This document shows, piece by piece, positions 8,928 through 18,082 of a stretch of 64,000 nucleotides of DNA (its first letter is position 1; each line of letters begins with the position of its first letter). The DNA is from Aquimarina muelleri DSM 19832 (GTDB lineage Bacteria > Bacteroidota > Bacteroidia > Flavobacteriales > Flavobacteriaceae). The position numbers and the translations under genes were made by a program. The stretch is taken from positions 62,001 through 126,000 of the forward strand of contig NZ_AUML01000006.1 of the NCBI RefSeq assembly GCF_000430665.1. Reading direction: 5' to 3'. The notes under the pieces are model-generated. The model was not told where the DNA came from. It saw only the letters and a list, made by a program, of their open reading frames with translations, and ran no database searches.

Positions 8928-9743
8928 ATGAAGAAATTATTAGTTCTGGGAATCTTGTTTTTTTATTTCAATAATTCCTTTGCCCAAGAAGAAAGAAAAA
9001 TACCCTTTTCGGTTGCTATCTCATCTCATCTCATTAAGTATAATCAAAAAATAGATGCTGCTTATCAAGATAGAGATCTAGAGAGAGCTGAATTTCTATT
9101 CGACTCTTTAGTAACAAATCATCTTAATGGTACCTATATGGATAATTTTAATGTTTATCCGTTAAAGGGAGAATCTATTTCGTTAGAAGAATACGAGAAG
9201 CCTATCTTTTTAATCACTTCTGCTTCATGGTGCGTTCCTGGTATTGGAGAAATCCCTGCACTTAATGATTTAGCAGACAGGTTTCATGATCAAATAGATT
9301 TTGTAGTATTATTTTGGGATACAAAAGAAAACTTAAAAGAAAAAGTAAAAGAGTATACTCAAAACATAAAACTAGTCCATATAGATGAAAAAACCAACCA
9401 AGATTCTTATATCATTAACAAACTAAAACATGCATTAGGCTTTCCTATGATGTATTTTATGGATAGTAATAAAAAGATTTTGGATATACGAAAAATAGTT
9501 ACTCACCATTCTAGTGAAACACTAAGCAACTCTTACAGCATTCATTTTAACTCTTTATCTAAAGGAGTTTCTCTTTTAATTTCTAACCTAGATTTGAATT
9601 CCGAAACTAGCACGACAGAAAGCGATACAATACAGAATAAAGATAATCGAAGTGAAGAAGAACGAAATATTGATGAGGAGTATGAAATCTATAAGAGAGA
9701 ACAAGATTCTTTAAACAATAACACTAAAAGAAAAAATAATTAA
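8928..9743 (+). CDS. exported thioredoxin-fold protein lacking the CxxC pair
   Basis: 271 aa with an Sec signal peptide (about 1-19, cut after NNSFAQ) and a TlpA/redoxin-like domain (about 75-200). The strand-turn expected to carry the redox pair reads SASWCVPGIGEIPALN: the first cysteine (C102) is present but the second of CxxC is glycine, so a standard disulfide exchange is not possible. The cis-proline region is present as LGFPMMYFMD. The C-terminal 60 residues are low-complexity and charged. It could be a one-cysteine redox protein or a binding protein. The gene stands alone. Confidence 0.8.
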   Translation: MKKLLVLGILFFYFNNSFAQEERKIPFSVAISSHLIKYNQKIDAAYQDRDLERAEFLFDSLVTNHLNGTYMDNFNVYPLKGESISLEEYEKPIFLITSASWCVPGIGEIPALNDLADRFHDQIDFVVLFWDTKENLKEKVKEYTQNIKLVHIDEKTNQDSYIINKLKHALGFPMMYFMDSNKKILDIRKIVTHHSSETLSNSYSIHFNSLSKGVSLLISNLDLNSETSTTESDTIQNKDNRSEEERNIDEEYEIYKREQDSLNNNTKRKNN

Positions 9744-9756
9744 AAGTTATATTGTT

Positions 9757-10125
9757 TTATTTACCAAAAATTATTTTTATAGCGACTATAAACAAAACTC
9801 CTCCAAATATTTTTTTTAAAAGTGCTTGATTTATAGATATTGCCAATTTACTGCCTAAATACCCTCCTATAACAAATGTTATAGCTATAACAATAGCATA
9901 TTTCCAGTTCACAAACCCTTCTTGGTAGTAATTATAAGCCGCTAATAAAGTTACAGGAACTGCTAGTACTGCTAAGCTTGTTCCTTGAGCCTCATGTTGA
10001 GAAAAATTCATCAACAAGATTAATAAAGGAATCATTATTACACTTCCTCCTACCCCTAAAGTCCCACTAAAAAATCCTGCTAATAATCCTATTAAGATTA
10101 ATGATATAAGTATTGAAGTATTCAT
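9757..10125 (-). CDS. half-size TSUP (TauE/SafE) permease
   Basis: 122 aa, about half the usual length of the TauE/SafE sulfite and organosulfonate exporter family. It covers a single copy of the internal repeat, with the hallmark GGSVIMIPLL after a glycine-rich first segment and four membrane helices (about 5-30, 40-60, 75-95 and 100-120). Half-size members probably work as dimers. The substrate is unknown. It converges with the preceding thioredoxin-fold gene, 13 bases apart. Confidence 0.85.
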   Translation of the reverse strand: MNTSILISLILIGLLAGFFSGTLGVGGSVIMIPLLILLMNFSQHEAQGTSLAVLAVPVTLLAAYNYYQEGFVNWKYAIVIAITFVIGGYLGSKLAISINQALLKKIFGGVLFIVAIKIIFGK

Positions 10126-10186
10126 AAATTCACTTTAATAAGTTGCTAACTTAATCAAAAATCTATTAAATCTCTATCCTAAATTC

Positions 10187-11134
10187 TTATTGTCCTGTTT
10201 CTGAAGTATAATACCCTTCTCTTGGTATCTGAATAAGATATTCTTTGCTTGTAGAGTTGTTTAGATGTGTTTCTCTAAGCCAAGGATTGTGTAATTTTAA
10301 GATTTTATAATTTATAGCATACTGCTTAGCGAATTCATTAAAATCAGAAATAGGCTTATCTACCAACACATTAAAAGTTGGAATATGAGTATATAGATCT
10401 TTTTCACTAAAGTTAAATCCATATTGTTTTGGATTACTTAAAATCTCTTTTACCGCAATTATCCTAAACACATATCTTCCTGTTTCTTCTCCTAACAAAA
10501 GGTCATAATATGATTTTGCATCTTGCCTATCCAATTGTTTATTGACGCCCGCTACACCTGCATTATAACCAGCTGCAGCCAAAGTCCATGATCCTAAACG
10601 TTTTTTTGCGTTTTTTAGATACTCACAAGCTACTAATGTAGATTTTTCGATATGATATCTTTCATCTACATTCTGATTTACTTCTAATCCGTATTCTTTA
10701 GCTGTACCTTTTAATATCTGCCAAAAACCCGTTGCATGTGCAGGTGATACAGCTTGAGTTAAACCACTTTCTATAACTGCTAGATATTTAAAATCTTCTG
10801 GTATCCCCTGTTCTTTAAGAATAGGCTCTATAATAGGAAAATATTTATTAGCTCTTTTAAAAAGCAATAAACCATTAGATTGCCAGTAAGTATTCACTAA
10901 CAACTCTCTATCCATTCTCTCTCTTATATCTGGGTTTTCTATAGGCACCAATTCACCCGAAAAATTAAGATTATCTGGCATTGGTATAGCATAAACGTTA
11001 TAATCGCTTACTAATTTTTTCTCTAAAACTTTTTGAACTAATGGTTTTTCTGCACTGTCTTGAGTCGCATTTACTAATATTCCAAAAGTGAATACCACGC
11101 CTAAAAAGACTAAAGCTTTTTTAATCATCTTCAT
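10187..11134 (-). CDS. lytic transglycosylase, SLT/MltD type
   Basis: 315 aa with an N-terminal signal peptide (about 1-23). The SLT catalytic domain (about 95-225) has the catalytic glutamate E122 in LAVIESGLTQ, then PAHATGFWQI and the YNAG motif in AAAGYNAGVAG. Such enzymes cut peptidoglycan glycan strands with formation of 1,6-anhydro ends. The C-terminal part (about 240-315) resembles the region that precedes LysM repeats in MltD, but no clear LysM is seen. It acts in the periplasm, either in the inner membrane or soluble. It has no obvious operon partner. Confidence 0.92.
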   Translation of the reverse strand: MKMIKKALVFLGVVFTFGILVNATQDSAEKPLVQKVLEKKLVSDYNVYAIPMPDNLNFSGELVPIENPDIRERMDRELLVNTYWQSNGLLLFKRANKYFPIIEPILKEQGIPEDFKYLAVIESGLTQAVSPAHATGFWQILKGTAKEYGLEVNQNVDERYHIEKSTLVACEYLKNAKKRLGSWTLAAAGYNAGVAGVNKQLDRQDAKSYYDLLLGEETGRYVFRIIAVKEILSNPKQYGFNFSEKDLYTHIPTFNVLVDKPISDFNEFAKQYAINYKILKLHNPWLRETHLNNSTSKEYLIQIPREGYYTSETGQ

Positions 11135-11203
11135 TACTTAAGTAGGTTTTGATTTTGTTGGGGAACTAAGATTTATCGTACAATATAGCATAAAAAAGTT
11201 ACA

Positions 11204-11935
11204 CTAAGACAAGTTACCCTTAAATATTTTTGGTAAATTTTTATTAAACCATCTTGCTCTATTAACTATCATAACATGAGTTCCTTTATCAACAACTATG
11301 CACTTTTTAATATTTACTATAGGAAAAACAATATCCTTATCTCCATGAATATGTATAATCCCCTCTATTGTCTCTTCTTGATCCCAACACACTATATTCT
11401 TTATAGCCCAATCCAAATATCTTTTATCCTTCATGGATAAATATTTTTGATACATCGTGGCACGTTTTTTAGCAAAATCACCAAAAGCTAGTTTTTCCCA
11501 ATTACTAATTTTAGAGATCACTCCTGTCGGAAGTAACTTATATGCTTTTGTTTTTCGAGCAATCTTTATTCGTTTTGGTAATTCATGTTTATTTTTTACA
11601 CTAGAAATAATGACTATTTTTTTAACATCGATACACTTACTCATCTCTTGCACTATTATTCCTCCAAAAGAAACACCTATTAAGATACAGTTTCTATACT
11701 TAACTTCCTCACACATTCGCTTTGCATAATCCTGTATAGATTCATTCTTGTATGGAATTTTCCAAGATAAAGTATGTATTATATACTCCTCTTTTGGGAG
11801 TTTAATGAATTCGAAAATTGAAATATCTGCTGCCATTCCTGGAACAAAATAAACATGGCTAACTTCCTGCGACATAGGTATTTTAACAGTGATTTTTGAG
11901 TTTAGATCCCTTATTTCATTATCTTTGTTGTTCAA
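11204..11935 (-). CDS. alpha/beta hydrolase
   Basis: 243 aa with an alpha/beta-hydrolase layout: an oxyanion-type loop YFVPGMAADISIFEF (about 29-43), the nucleophile elbow GVSFGG, a candidate acid in HGDKDIVF and the catalytic histidine in KGTHVMIV near the C-terminus. The substrate is unknown. The first 20 residues are outside the conserved fold, so translation may start at the methionine at about residue 21 instead. The gene stands alone with about 240 AT-rich bases upstream. Confidence 0.85.
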   Translation of the reverse strand: MNNKDNEIRDLNSKITVKIPMSQEVSHVYFVPGMAADISIFEFIKLPKEEYIIHTLSWKIPYKNESIQDYAKRMCEEVKYRNCILIGVSFGGIIVQEMSKCIDVKKIVIISSVKNKHELPKRIKIARKTKAYKLLPTGVISKISNWEKLAFGDFAKKRATMYQKYLSMKDKRYLDWAIKNIVCWDQEETIEGIIHIHGDKDIVFPIVNIKKCIVVDKGTHVMIVNRARWFNKNLPKIFKGNLS

Positions 11936-12172
11936 AATTATGGTATTCCCTTCTTAGAAAAAAGGAAATATTGAGTTAATTTTTTATAAATAAAGGAATA
12001 TTAAAACAAATAAATCTTAGTTAGGTAAGGAAAAAGTCAGTGCATAAATAATTAGCTAATAGCTACTGTTTTTGGGATCAATATTACAAACTCTTATCTA
12101 TATCAAGGTTTTCATAATCAGTAAGGTTAACCCCTTATTTATCGGGATTAATACCTCAATAATTTAAAAAAT

Positions 12173-12484
12173 ATGGAGAACATGAGTGCTATTGAATTAG
12201 AAATTACAGATAATGAATTTCTAAGACAATTCGAAACCACAATTGAAGGTCAAAAAGCGAAAATTGAGTATGCATTACAAGAAAGAAAAATTTTCCTTAC
12301 CAAACTTATCATGAGTGAAGAACATCTTGAAAAAGGATATGATCAAGATTTTATTGTTGCTGTATTTAATTTAATTGAAGAACGCAATATTAGATTAGTT
12401 CCTACTTGTCCTATTATAGCTAAGTTTATGCGTAAAAACAGAAGGAAATATAAAGATTTACTTCCGGTAGGAATAAACATATAG
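12173..12484 (+). CDS. short GNAT-family N-acetyltransferase (YjdJ/COG2388 type)
   Basis: 103 aa, the size of the minimal GNAT proteins of the YjdJ group. It has a small beta-sheet region (FETTIEGQKAKIEYALQERK), then a helix and IRLVPTCPIIAKFMRKN, which corresponds to the conserved C-terminal acetyl-CoA side. The substrate is unknown. Two in-frame ATGs (12173 and 12182) are possible starts. A bidirectional terminator follows. Confidence 0.85.
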   Translation: MENMSAIELEITDNEFLRQFETTIEGQKAKIEYALQERKIFLTKLIMSEEHLEKGYDQDFIVAVFNLIEERNIRLVPTCPIIAKFMRKNRRKYKDLLPVGINI

Positions 12485-12512
12485 CTACACGTTTACTTTC
12501 TAAAAACAAAAA

Positions 12513-12538
12513 AACTGCTCTCAAGCAGTTTTTTTTGT
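12513..12538. terminator. bidirectional terminator between GNAT and mtaB genes
   Basis: AACTGCT CTCA AGCAGTT hairpin flanked by A-run and T-run, placed between the convergent genes, so it can stop transcription from both sides. Confidence 0.85.
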
Positions 12539-12595
12539 TTTAAATTTTTAAACAATATACATCAACTAGCTCATCATACTATAAAAAAGGATTTA

Positions 12596-13915
12596 TCAAG
12601 CTTTTCCTTTAAAATCAAACCTAACTACTCCATCATCATCTATAGCTGTTAAATATACTTTGTGTACAGTATTCACATACCCTGGATTCCATGGCATTTT
12701 TACTTTTACATAATTCTCAGTAAAACCATATATATACCCTTCTTTATTTTCAGACTCAAATAACACCGTTCTTTCTGTACCTATTTGACTCTCATAAAAA
12801 GCTCTTCTTTTCTTTACAGATAGCCCTCTTAACATTTTACTTCTTTTCTTGCGAACATCTGCTGCAACTACTCCTTCTAATTTTGCAGCAACAGTATTAT
12901 CTCTTTCAGAATATGTAAAAACATGCAAATATGATATTTCTAATTGTGATAAGAAATTATACGTATCTAAAAACAGATCATCTGTCTCCCCAGGAAAACC
13001 AACAATAACATCTACTCCTATACAGGCATGAGGCATTACCTCCTTAATTTTGTTTACTCTATCTACATAAAGATTACTAAGATATCTGCGACGCATCAAT
13101 TTTAAAACCGCATCGTTACCAGATTGTAAAGGAATATGGAAATGAGGAACAAAAGTTCTGGAGTTAGCTACAAAATCTATGGTTTCATTTTTAAGCAAAT
13201 TTGGCTCTATCGAAGATATCCTTAATCGTTCTATTCCATCTACTTTATCTAACGCTTGTACAAGATCAAAAAAAGTATGTTCATGTTTTTTATTCCCAAA
13301 CTCTCCTTTACCATAATCTCCTATATTTACTCCCGTTAAAACGATTTCTTTAATTCCTTTTTCAGAAATCTCTTTTGCGTTCTTCAAAACATTACCTAAA
13401 GTATCACTTCTAGAAATACCTCTTGCCAAAGGAATTGTACAATAAGTACATTTATAATCACATCCATCTTGGACTTTTAAAAACGCTCTGGTACGATCTC
13501 CTATAGAATAACTACCTACATAAAAATCAGCTTCTTCTATTTCACAAGAATGTACTTCGCCAAATTCATTTTTAGACAGATCATTAATATAATCTGTTAT
13601 CTTAAATTTTTCTGTAGCTCCCAAAACCAAATCTACCCCATCTACAGACGCTAATTCTTCTGGTTTTAATTGCGCATAACAACCAACCGCAGCTACAAAG
13701 GCTTCTGGATTTATTTTTTGAGCTTGCTTTACTATCGTTTTAAATCTTTTATCTGCATTCTCAGTAACAGAGCATGTATTGATTACATAAATATCTGCAT
13801 TCTCCGAAAAATCTACACGATCAAAGCCTTCTTTTGTAAAATCTCTGGCTATCGTAGATGTTTCTGAAAAATTCAGTTTACATCCTAACGTATAAAAAGC
13901 AACTTTTTTTCTCAT
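12596..13915 (-). CDS. mtaB: tRNA t6A37 methylthiotransferase MtaB
   Basis: 439 aa from the preferred ATG at 13915 (MRKKVAFYTLGCKLNFSET); an upstream in-frame ATG at 13930 adds five residues without family support. It carries the three N-terminal cluster cysteines (in LGCKLN, NTCSVTENAD and VGCYAQL), the radical-SAM motif CDYKCTYC and a C-terminal TRAM-like domain. MtaB adds a methylthio group to t6A37 of tRNAs that read ANN codons, using two iron-sulfur clusters and SAM. The TLGCKLN form of the N-terminus separates it from MiaB and RimO. Confidence 0.95.
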   Translation of the reverse strand: MRKKVAFYTLGCKLNFSETSTIARDFTKEGFDRVDFSENADIYVINTCSVTENADKRFKTIVKQAQKINPEAFVAAVGCYAQLKPEELASVDGVDLVLGATEKFKITDYINDLSKNEFGEVHSCEIEEADFYVGSYSIGDRTRAFLKVQDGCDYKCTYCTIPLARGISRSDTLGNVLKNAKEISEKGIKEIVLTGVNIGDYGKGEFGNKKHEHTFFDLVQALDKVDGIERLRISSIEPNLLKNETIDFVANSRTFVPHFHIPLQSGNDAVLKLMRRRYLSNLYVDRVNKIKEVMPHACIGVDVIVGFPGETDDLFLDTYNFLSQLEISYLHVFTYSERDNTVAAKLEGVVAADVRKKRSKMLRGLSVKKRRAFYESQIGTERTVLFESENKEGYIYGFTENYVKVKMPWNPGYVNTVHKVYLTAIDDDGVVRFDFKGKA

Positions 13916-14046
13916 AAAAATATAACTCACATTTCCGCAAAGACAGAAATCTCTTTATATTTACCCTTTAATGCTTAGGAAAATCAAACATCTTTAGAAT
14001 AAATTTTGAAGGTGTAAATATACCAACAATAATTCATTTACTAAAA

Positions 14047-15675
14047 TTGAAGCTTATTCATTTTTTTTTCATAATTCGCTATCTACTAATAGTTTGCATA
14101 TGCATCACTGCAGTATCCTGTAAAGATTCTACTACAGAAAACAGAAATCATTTAGTATTTCGTTACAATCAATACGAAAACATTAGTTCTTTAGATCCTG
14201 CTTTTGCTAGAGACTTACCTAATATTTGGTCTACCAATCAATTATTTAACGGTTTGATACAGTTAGATGATTCGTTACATATAATACCAGACATAGCAAA
14301 AAGTTGGAAAGTTTCTAAGGACGCATTAGAATACACTTTTATCCTTCAAAAGAATATAAAATTTCATAAACATCCACAATTCAAAACAAAAGACAGTACC
14401 AGAAATGTTATTGCAAAAGATTTTGTATATAGTTTTGACAGACTAGTCGATCCTAAAGTAGCATCTCCAGGAAATTGGGTTTTAAAAAACGTAAAAAACT
14501 ATAATGCTATTAACGATACTCTTTTTAGAATTAAATTAAAAAAACCTTTTCCTGCTTTTTTAGGATTATTAGGTATGCGCTATTGCTCTGTGGTTCCAAA
14601 AGAAATTGTAGAATTTTATGGCAATCAGTTTAGATCTAACCCAATAGGAACAGGGCCTTTTAAGTTTAAACTATGGGAAGAAAATGTGAAATTAGTATTT
14701 AGAAAAAATGAATTATATTTCGAAAGAGACAAAAAAGGAAAACAACTTCCTTATCTTGAAGCTGTTGCTATTACTTTTTTACCCGATAAACAAAGTGAAT
14801 TTTTACAATTCGCTCAAGGCAAACTTGATTTATTAAATAGCTTGGATGCATCTTACAAAGATGAATTATTAACCCCAAGTGGCAAGTTAAGAGATGTCTA
14901 CAAAAACCAGATTAATATAAGCAAAGGCTCTTATTTAAATTCTGAATACCTTGGATTTTATTTAGAATCCGATAAAAAAGAAATCCAATCAGAACTACTA
15001 CGAAAAGCTATAAATTATGGTTTTGATCGAAAAAAAATGATCACCTATCTAAAAAACGGGATAGGAACTCCTGCTACTAATGGTTTTATCCCCAAAGGCA
15101 TGCCTGGGTTTAATAACACACCAGGATATACTTACAACCCAGAAAAAGCTAAAGAACTTATAGATACCTACAAAAAACAAACTGGTGACAATAATCCAAC
15201 TATACGCATCGCAACAGACTCTAATTACCAAAGTATTTGTGAGTTTATACAACGAGAGCTAGAAAAAGTAGGGTTAAACATTATAGTAGATGTAATGCCC
15301 TCTTCTACCATACGGCAAAAAAAATGGGCAGGAAAGTTAGAATCTTTTCGAGCGAGTTGGATTGCAGATTATCCTGATGCAGAAAACTTTCTCTCTCCAT
15401 ATTACAGTAAAAACTTTACTCCTAATGGCCCAAATTACACACATTTTAAAAATGAAATTTTTGACAAATTGTATGAGGAAAGCTTTTTAATCACCAATAC
15501 TAAACTAAGAGAACAACACTATACTAAAATGGATTCTATTATTATTGCAGAAGCACCTATTGTTCCTTTATACTACGACCAAGTTGTTAGATTTACTCAA
15601 AAAAATGTAAAAGGACTGACTAACAATCCTCAAAATTTTCTGATCTTAAAAAGAGTCTGGAAAGAGAAAAAGTAA
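14047..15675 (+). CDS. peptide-binding lipoprotein of an ABC transporter (SBP family 5)
   Basis: 542 aa. Lipoprotein signal ending in ITAVSC (C25), then the family-5 solute-binding fold typical of oligopeptide and dipeptide binding proteins: SLDPAFARDLPNIWSTNQLF near the N-terminus, NPIGTGPFKF around 200, the lobe-two stretch LLRKAINYGFDRKKM and the C-terminal EAPIVPLYYD. It should bind peptides or a similar ligand in the periplasm for import. No permease or ATPase genes adjoin it, so the partner must lie elsewhere. The start is a TTG; there is no in-frame ATG before the signal peptide. Confidence 0.9.
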   Translation: MKLIHFFFIIRYLLIVCICITAVSCKDSTTENRNHLVFRYNQYENISSLDPAFARDLPNIWSTNQLFNGLIQLDDSLHIIPDIAKSWKVSKDALEYTFILQKNIKFHKHPQFKTKDSTRNVIAKDFVYSFDRLVDPKVASPGNWVLKNVKNYNAINDTLFRIKLKKPFPAFLGLLGMRYCSVVPKEIVEFYGNQFRSNPIGTGPFKFKLWEENVKLVFRKNELYFERDKKGKQLPYLEAVAITFLPDKQSEFLQFAQGKLDLLNSLDASYKDELLTPSGKLRDVYKNQINISKGSYLNSEYLGFYLESDKKEIQSELLRKAINYGFDRKKMITYLKNGIGTPATNGFIPKGMPGFNNTPGYTYNPEKAKELIDTYKKQTGDNNPTIRIATDSNYQSICEFIQRELEKVGLNIIVDVMPSSTIRQKKWAGKLESFRASWIADYPDAENFLSPYYSKNFTPNGPNYTHFKNEIFDKLYEESFLITNTKLREQHYTKMDSIIIAEAPIVPLYYDQVVRFTQKNVKGLTNNPQNFLILKRVWKEKK

Positions 15676-15750
15676 GACTAATTATTTAATCTCTTATTGA
15701 AATTGTAATTCCACAAAACTTGCCCTTCAAATTATTGATTCTTTATAATA

Positions 15751-16935
15751 TTACTGCGACTCATACCCTTTTCGCCATTGTTTAGTTTCTTCAAAAATAT
15801 GTTCTAATATCTTTTTTTCCTGATCTGTAAATTCAATATTCCTTCTAGACATAACCACTTTAGCTACTTCAAAAGCTTTATTTGTTAAATAAACAGTAAA
15901 ACCACTACTTCCTCCCCAACTATAGCTAGGTACAAAATTACGAGGAAACCCAGTTCCAAAAATATTAGCACTTACACCAACCACTGTACCTGTGTTAAAC
16001 ATAGTATTTATACCACACTTAGAATGATCTCCCATCATTAAACCACAAAATTGTAGTCCTGTTTTTGCAAAACCTTCAATTTCATAACTCCAAAGTCGCA
16101 CAGGAGCATAATTATTCTTAAGATTAGAGGTGTTGGTATCTGCTCCAAGATTACACCATTCACCAAGTACTGAGTTCCCCAAATATCCTTCATGACCCTT
16201 ATTTGAACACGCAAATAATATGGAATTATTTATCTCTCCTCCCGCTTTAGAATAAGGCCCTATGGTTGTTGCTCCATAAATCTTTGCCCCCATCTTTACT
16301 ACTGCTCCCTCACACAAAGCAAAAGGTCCCCTAATCAGACTACCCTCCATTATTTCGGTGTTTTTTCCTATATAAATAGGTCCTTTACTAGCGTTAAGTG
16401 TGGTAAATTCAAGCTTTGCTCCTTCTTCTATAAATATGTTTTCTGGTGCTATAACATTATTACTTTCAGGAATAGGCTGGGTTTCCCTATCTTTAGTAAG
16501 CAACAAAAAATCACTTTTAATAGCTAAATCATTTTTTGAAAAAATGTCCCATGTCTGTTCTACTGTAATTAATTCTAAATTATAGTCTATTATTTCGTAG
16601 TTATCAAAATCTACTTCTTGCCCCTCTTCTACATAAAAAACTATAGGCTCATCCTTATAAAATATAGCCTGATTAGCTTTTAGATTTTTAATCCTAGACA
16701 CTAAGTCTTCAGATGGAAGGCAAGATGCATAGATCATTATATTTTTTTCTAGCTCTACTAAAGGATATTTTTCACTAAGATAATCCTCGGTAACTGTAGA
16801 TGTCGTAGAACCCAAGTGTAATTCCCATTTTTCACGAATTGTTAATACTCCTATACGAATATCTGCAACTGGTCTAGTATACGTAAAGGGTAATAAGGCA
16901 TTACGAGAAGGGCCATCAAAAAGAATATAATTCAT
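15751..16935 (-). CDS. GlmU-like sugar nucleotidyltransferase/left-handed beta-helix protein
   Basis: 394 aa. The N-terminal part (about 1-170) resembles a reduced nucleotidyltransferase fold and has the conserved opening ILFDGPSRNALLPFTYTRP. The C-terminal part (about 170-360) is a left-handed beta-helix of hexapeptide repeats (IYIGKNTEIMEGSLIRGP, IYGATTIGPYSKAGGE). The type is common in Bacteroidota and is annotated as GlmU-family. The classical GlmU uridylyltransferase motif is not evident, so UDP-GlcNAc synthesis should not be assumed. It is 187 bases downstream of rpmE2 on the same strand, past its terminator. Confidence 0.88.
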   Translation of the reverse strand: MNYILFDGPSRNALLPFTYTRPVADIRIGVLTIREKWELHLGSTTSTVTEDYLSEKYPLVELEKNIMIYASCLPSEDLVSRIKNLKANQAIFYKDEPIVFYVEEGQEVDFDNYEIIDYNLELITVEQTWDIFSKNDLAIKSDFLLLTKDRETQPIPESNNVIAPENIFIEEGAKLEFTTLNASKGPIYIGKNTEIMEGSLIRGPFALCEGAVVKMGAKIYGATTIGPYSKAGGEINNSILFACSNKGHEGYLGNSVLGEWCNLGADTNTSNLKNNYAPVRLWSYEIEGFAKTGLQFCGLMMGDHSKCGINTMFNTGTVVGVSANIFGTGFPRNFVPSYSWGGSSGFTVYLTNKAFEVAKVVMSRRNIEFTDQEKKILEHIFEETKQWRKGYESQ

Positions 16936-17073
16936 GATTTTATGTCAAAAAAATTAATAATTAATCTAAGAGTGAATTGATGCAAAAATAAAGACGTTAA
17001 TGTTAAAAATAATGCTGTTTGCCGAATTTATTTGCAAAATAAAATTCTAAAAAAAATACAATAACCAAAAAAA

Positions 17074-17104
17074 AAAAGCCTTTCCATACAGAAAGGCTTT
17101 TAAA
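17074..17104 (-). terminator. terminator of rpmE2
   Basis: AAAGCCTTTC CATACA GAAAGGCTTT hairpin followed on the minus strand by a long T-run, just downstream of rpmE2. Confidence 0.85.
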
Positions 17105-17122
17105 CATATTGTTAATGCTAGA

Positions 17123-17374
17123 TTATTTTTTAAACTTAGCATATTTATTTTTAAACTTATCAATTCGTCCTGCTGTATCGATAAGTTTTGACTTACCTGT
17201 ATAAAAAGGATGCGAAGTTCTAGAAATCTCTAACTTTACTAATGGATACTCTACACCATCCACCTCGAGAGTCTCTTTAGTATTTGCTGTAGATTTAGTT
17301 AAAAAAACTTCCTCATTAGACATGTCTTTAAAAGCTACTAATCTATAATTTTCTGGGTGAATATCTTTTCTCAT
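17123..17374 (-). CDS. rpmE2: 50S ribosomal protein L31, type B
   Basis: 83 aa. It starts [17 protein letters not shown] and contains [20 protein letters not shown], which identify L31 type B. There are no cysteines, so this is the zinc-independent form. Full length for the family. It is monocistronic, with a consensus promoter (17403-17432) and a terminator. Confidence 0.97.
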   Translation of the reverse strand: MRKDIHPENYRLVAFKDMSNEEVFLTKSTANTKETLEVDGVEYPLVKLEISRTSHPFYTGKSKLIDTAGRIDKFKNKYAKFKK

Positions 17375-17402
17375 TGTATTAATCTTTTCTTTTTTCGAGG
17401 TG

Positions 17403-17432
17403 CAAATTTAATCATTATCTTTAAATTAACAA
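17403..17432 (-). promoter_or_regulatory. promoter of rpmE2
   Basis: TTG (17432-17430), exactly 19 bases and TAAATTTG (17410-17403) on the minus strand fit the Bacteroidota consensus. The element lies about 30 bases before the ATG. Confidence 0.8.
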
Positions 17433-17551
17433 TAATATTGATTATTTTTTTTGTCAATTTTCTTTAATATTTAATTTTTCAAACCCCTGATGTAACATTT
17501 TAGTATATTTGTCTACTTATGGTCTATAATAACCAAAACAAAAGTATGTAA

Positions 17552-18079
17552 ATGGAAAATATAAAAGCATCTTCAAAAAAGATTATCATAAACTACGGAA
17601 TATTATTAGGTATAGTTTCTGTGTTATTAGGTGTTGTTATGTATATAACAAACGCATACAAAGACCCTCATTGGATATATTCAGTTATTGGATTTATAGT
17701 GCTTATAGGCGTGATAAGCTATGGTATAAAAGCTTTTAAAACATCTAATAATGGATACTTAATTCTTATGGATGCTATAAAAATAGGCCTTGGTATTGCT
17801 CTTATTGGCGGGATTATAGGAGCTATTTGGTCTTTTACCCTAACTAATATTATAGAACCTGACTACACGCAACAAGTTCTTGAAGTACAAAGAGAAAAAA
17901 TGATAGAACAATACCCTGATTTTTCTCAGGAACAAATTGATCAAAGTATGGCTATTGCCGAAAAATTCAGCACCCCTTTTGTTAGTATAGCACTTTCTAT
18001 AATAGCTAGTTTATTCTTTGGTTTTATTATTTCTCTTATCGCAGGATTAGTAATGCAAAAGAAACAAGATTTATATTAA
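17552..18079 (+). CDS. DUF4199 integral membrane protein
   Basis: 175 aa with four predicted membrane helices (about 10-30, 38-58, 70-98 and 145-170) and a hydrophilic segment (about 105-140). The pattern and residues (INYGILLGIVSVLLGVVMY at the start) match the DUF4199 family of Bacteroidota, which often sits just before a family-2 glycosyltransferase. It ends 3 bases before the glycosyltransferase, so the two are cotranscribed and may act together in the membrane. Function unknown. Confidence 0.88.
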   Translation: MENIKASSKKIIINYGILLGIVSVLLGVVMYITNAYKDPHWIYSVIGFIVLIGVISYGIKAFKTSNNGYLILMDAIKIGLGIALIGGIIGAIWSFTLTNIIEPDYTQQVLEVQREKMIEQYPDFSQEQIDQSMAIAEKFSTPFVSIALSIIASLFFGFIISLIAGLVMQKKQDLY

Positions 18080-18082
18080 TAT

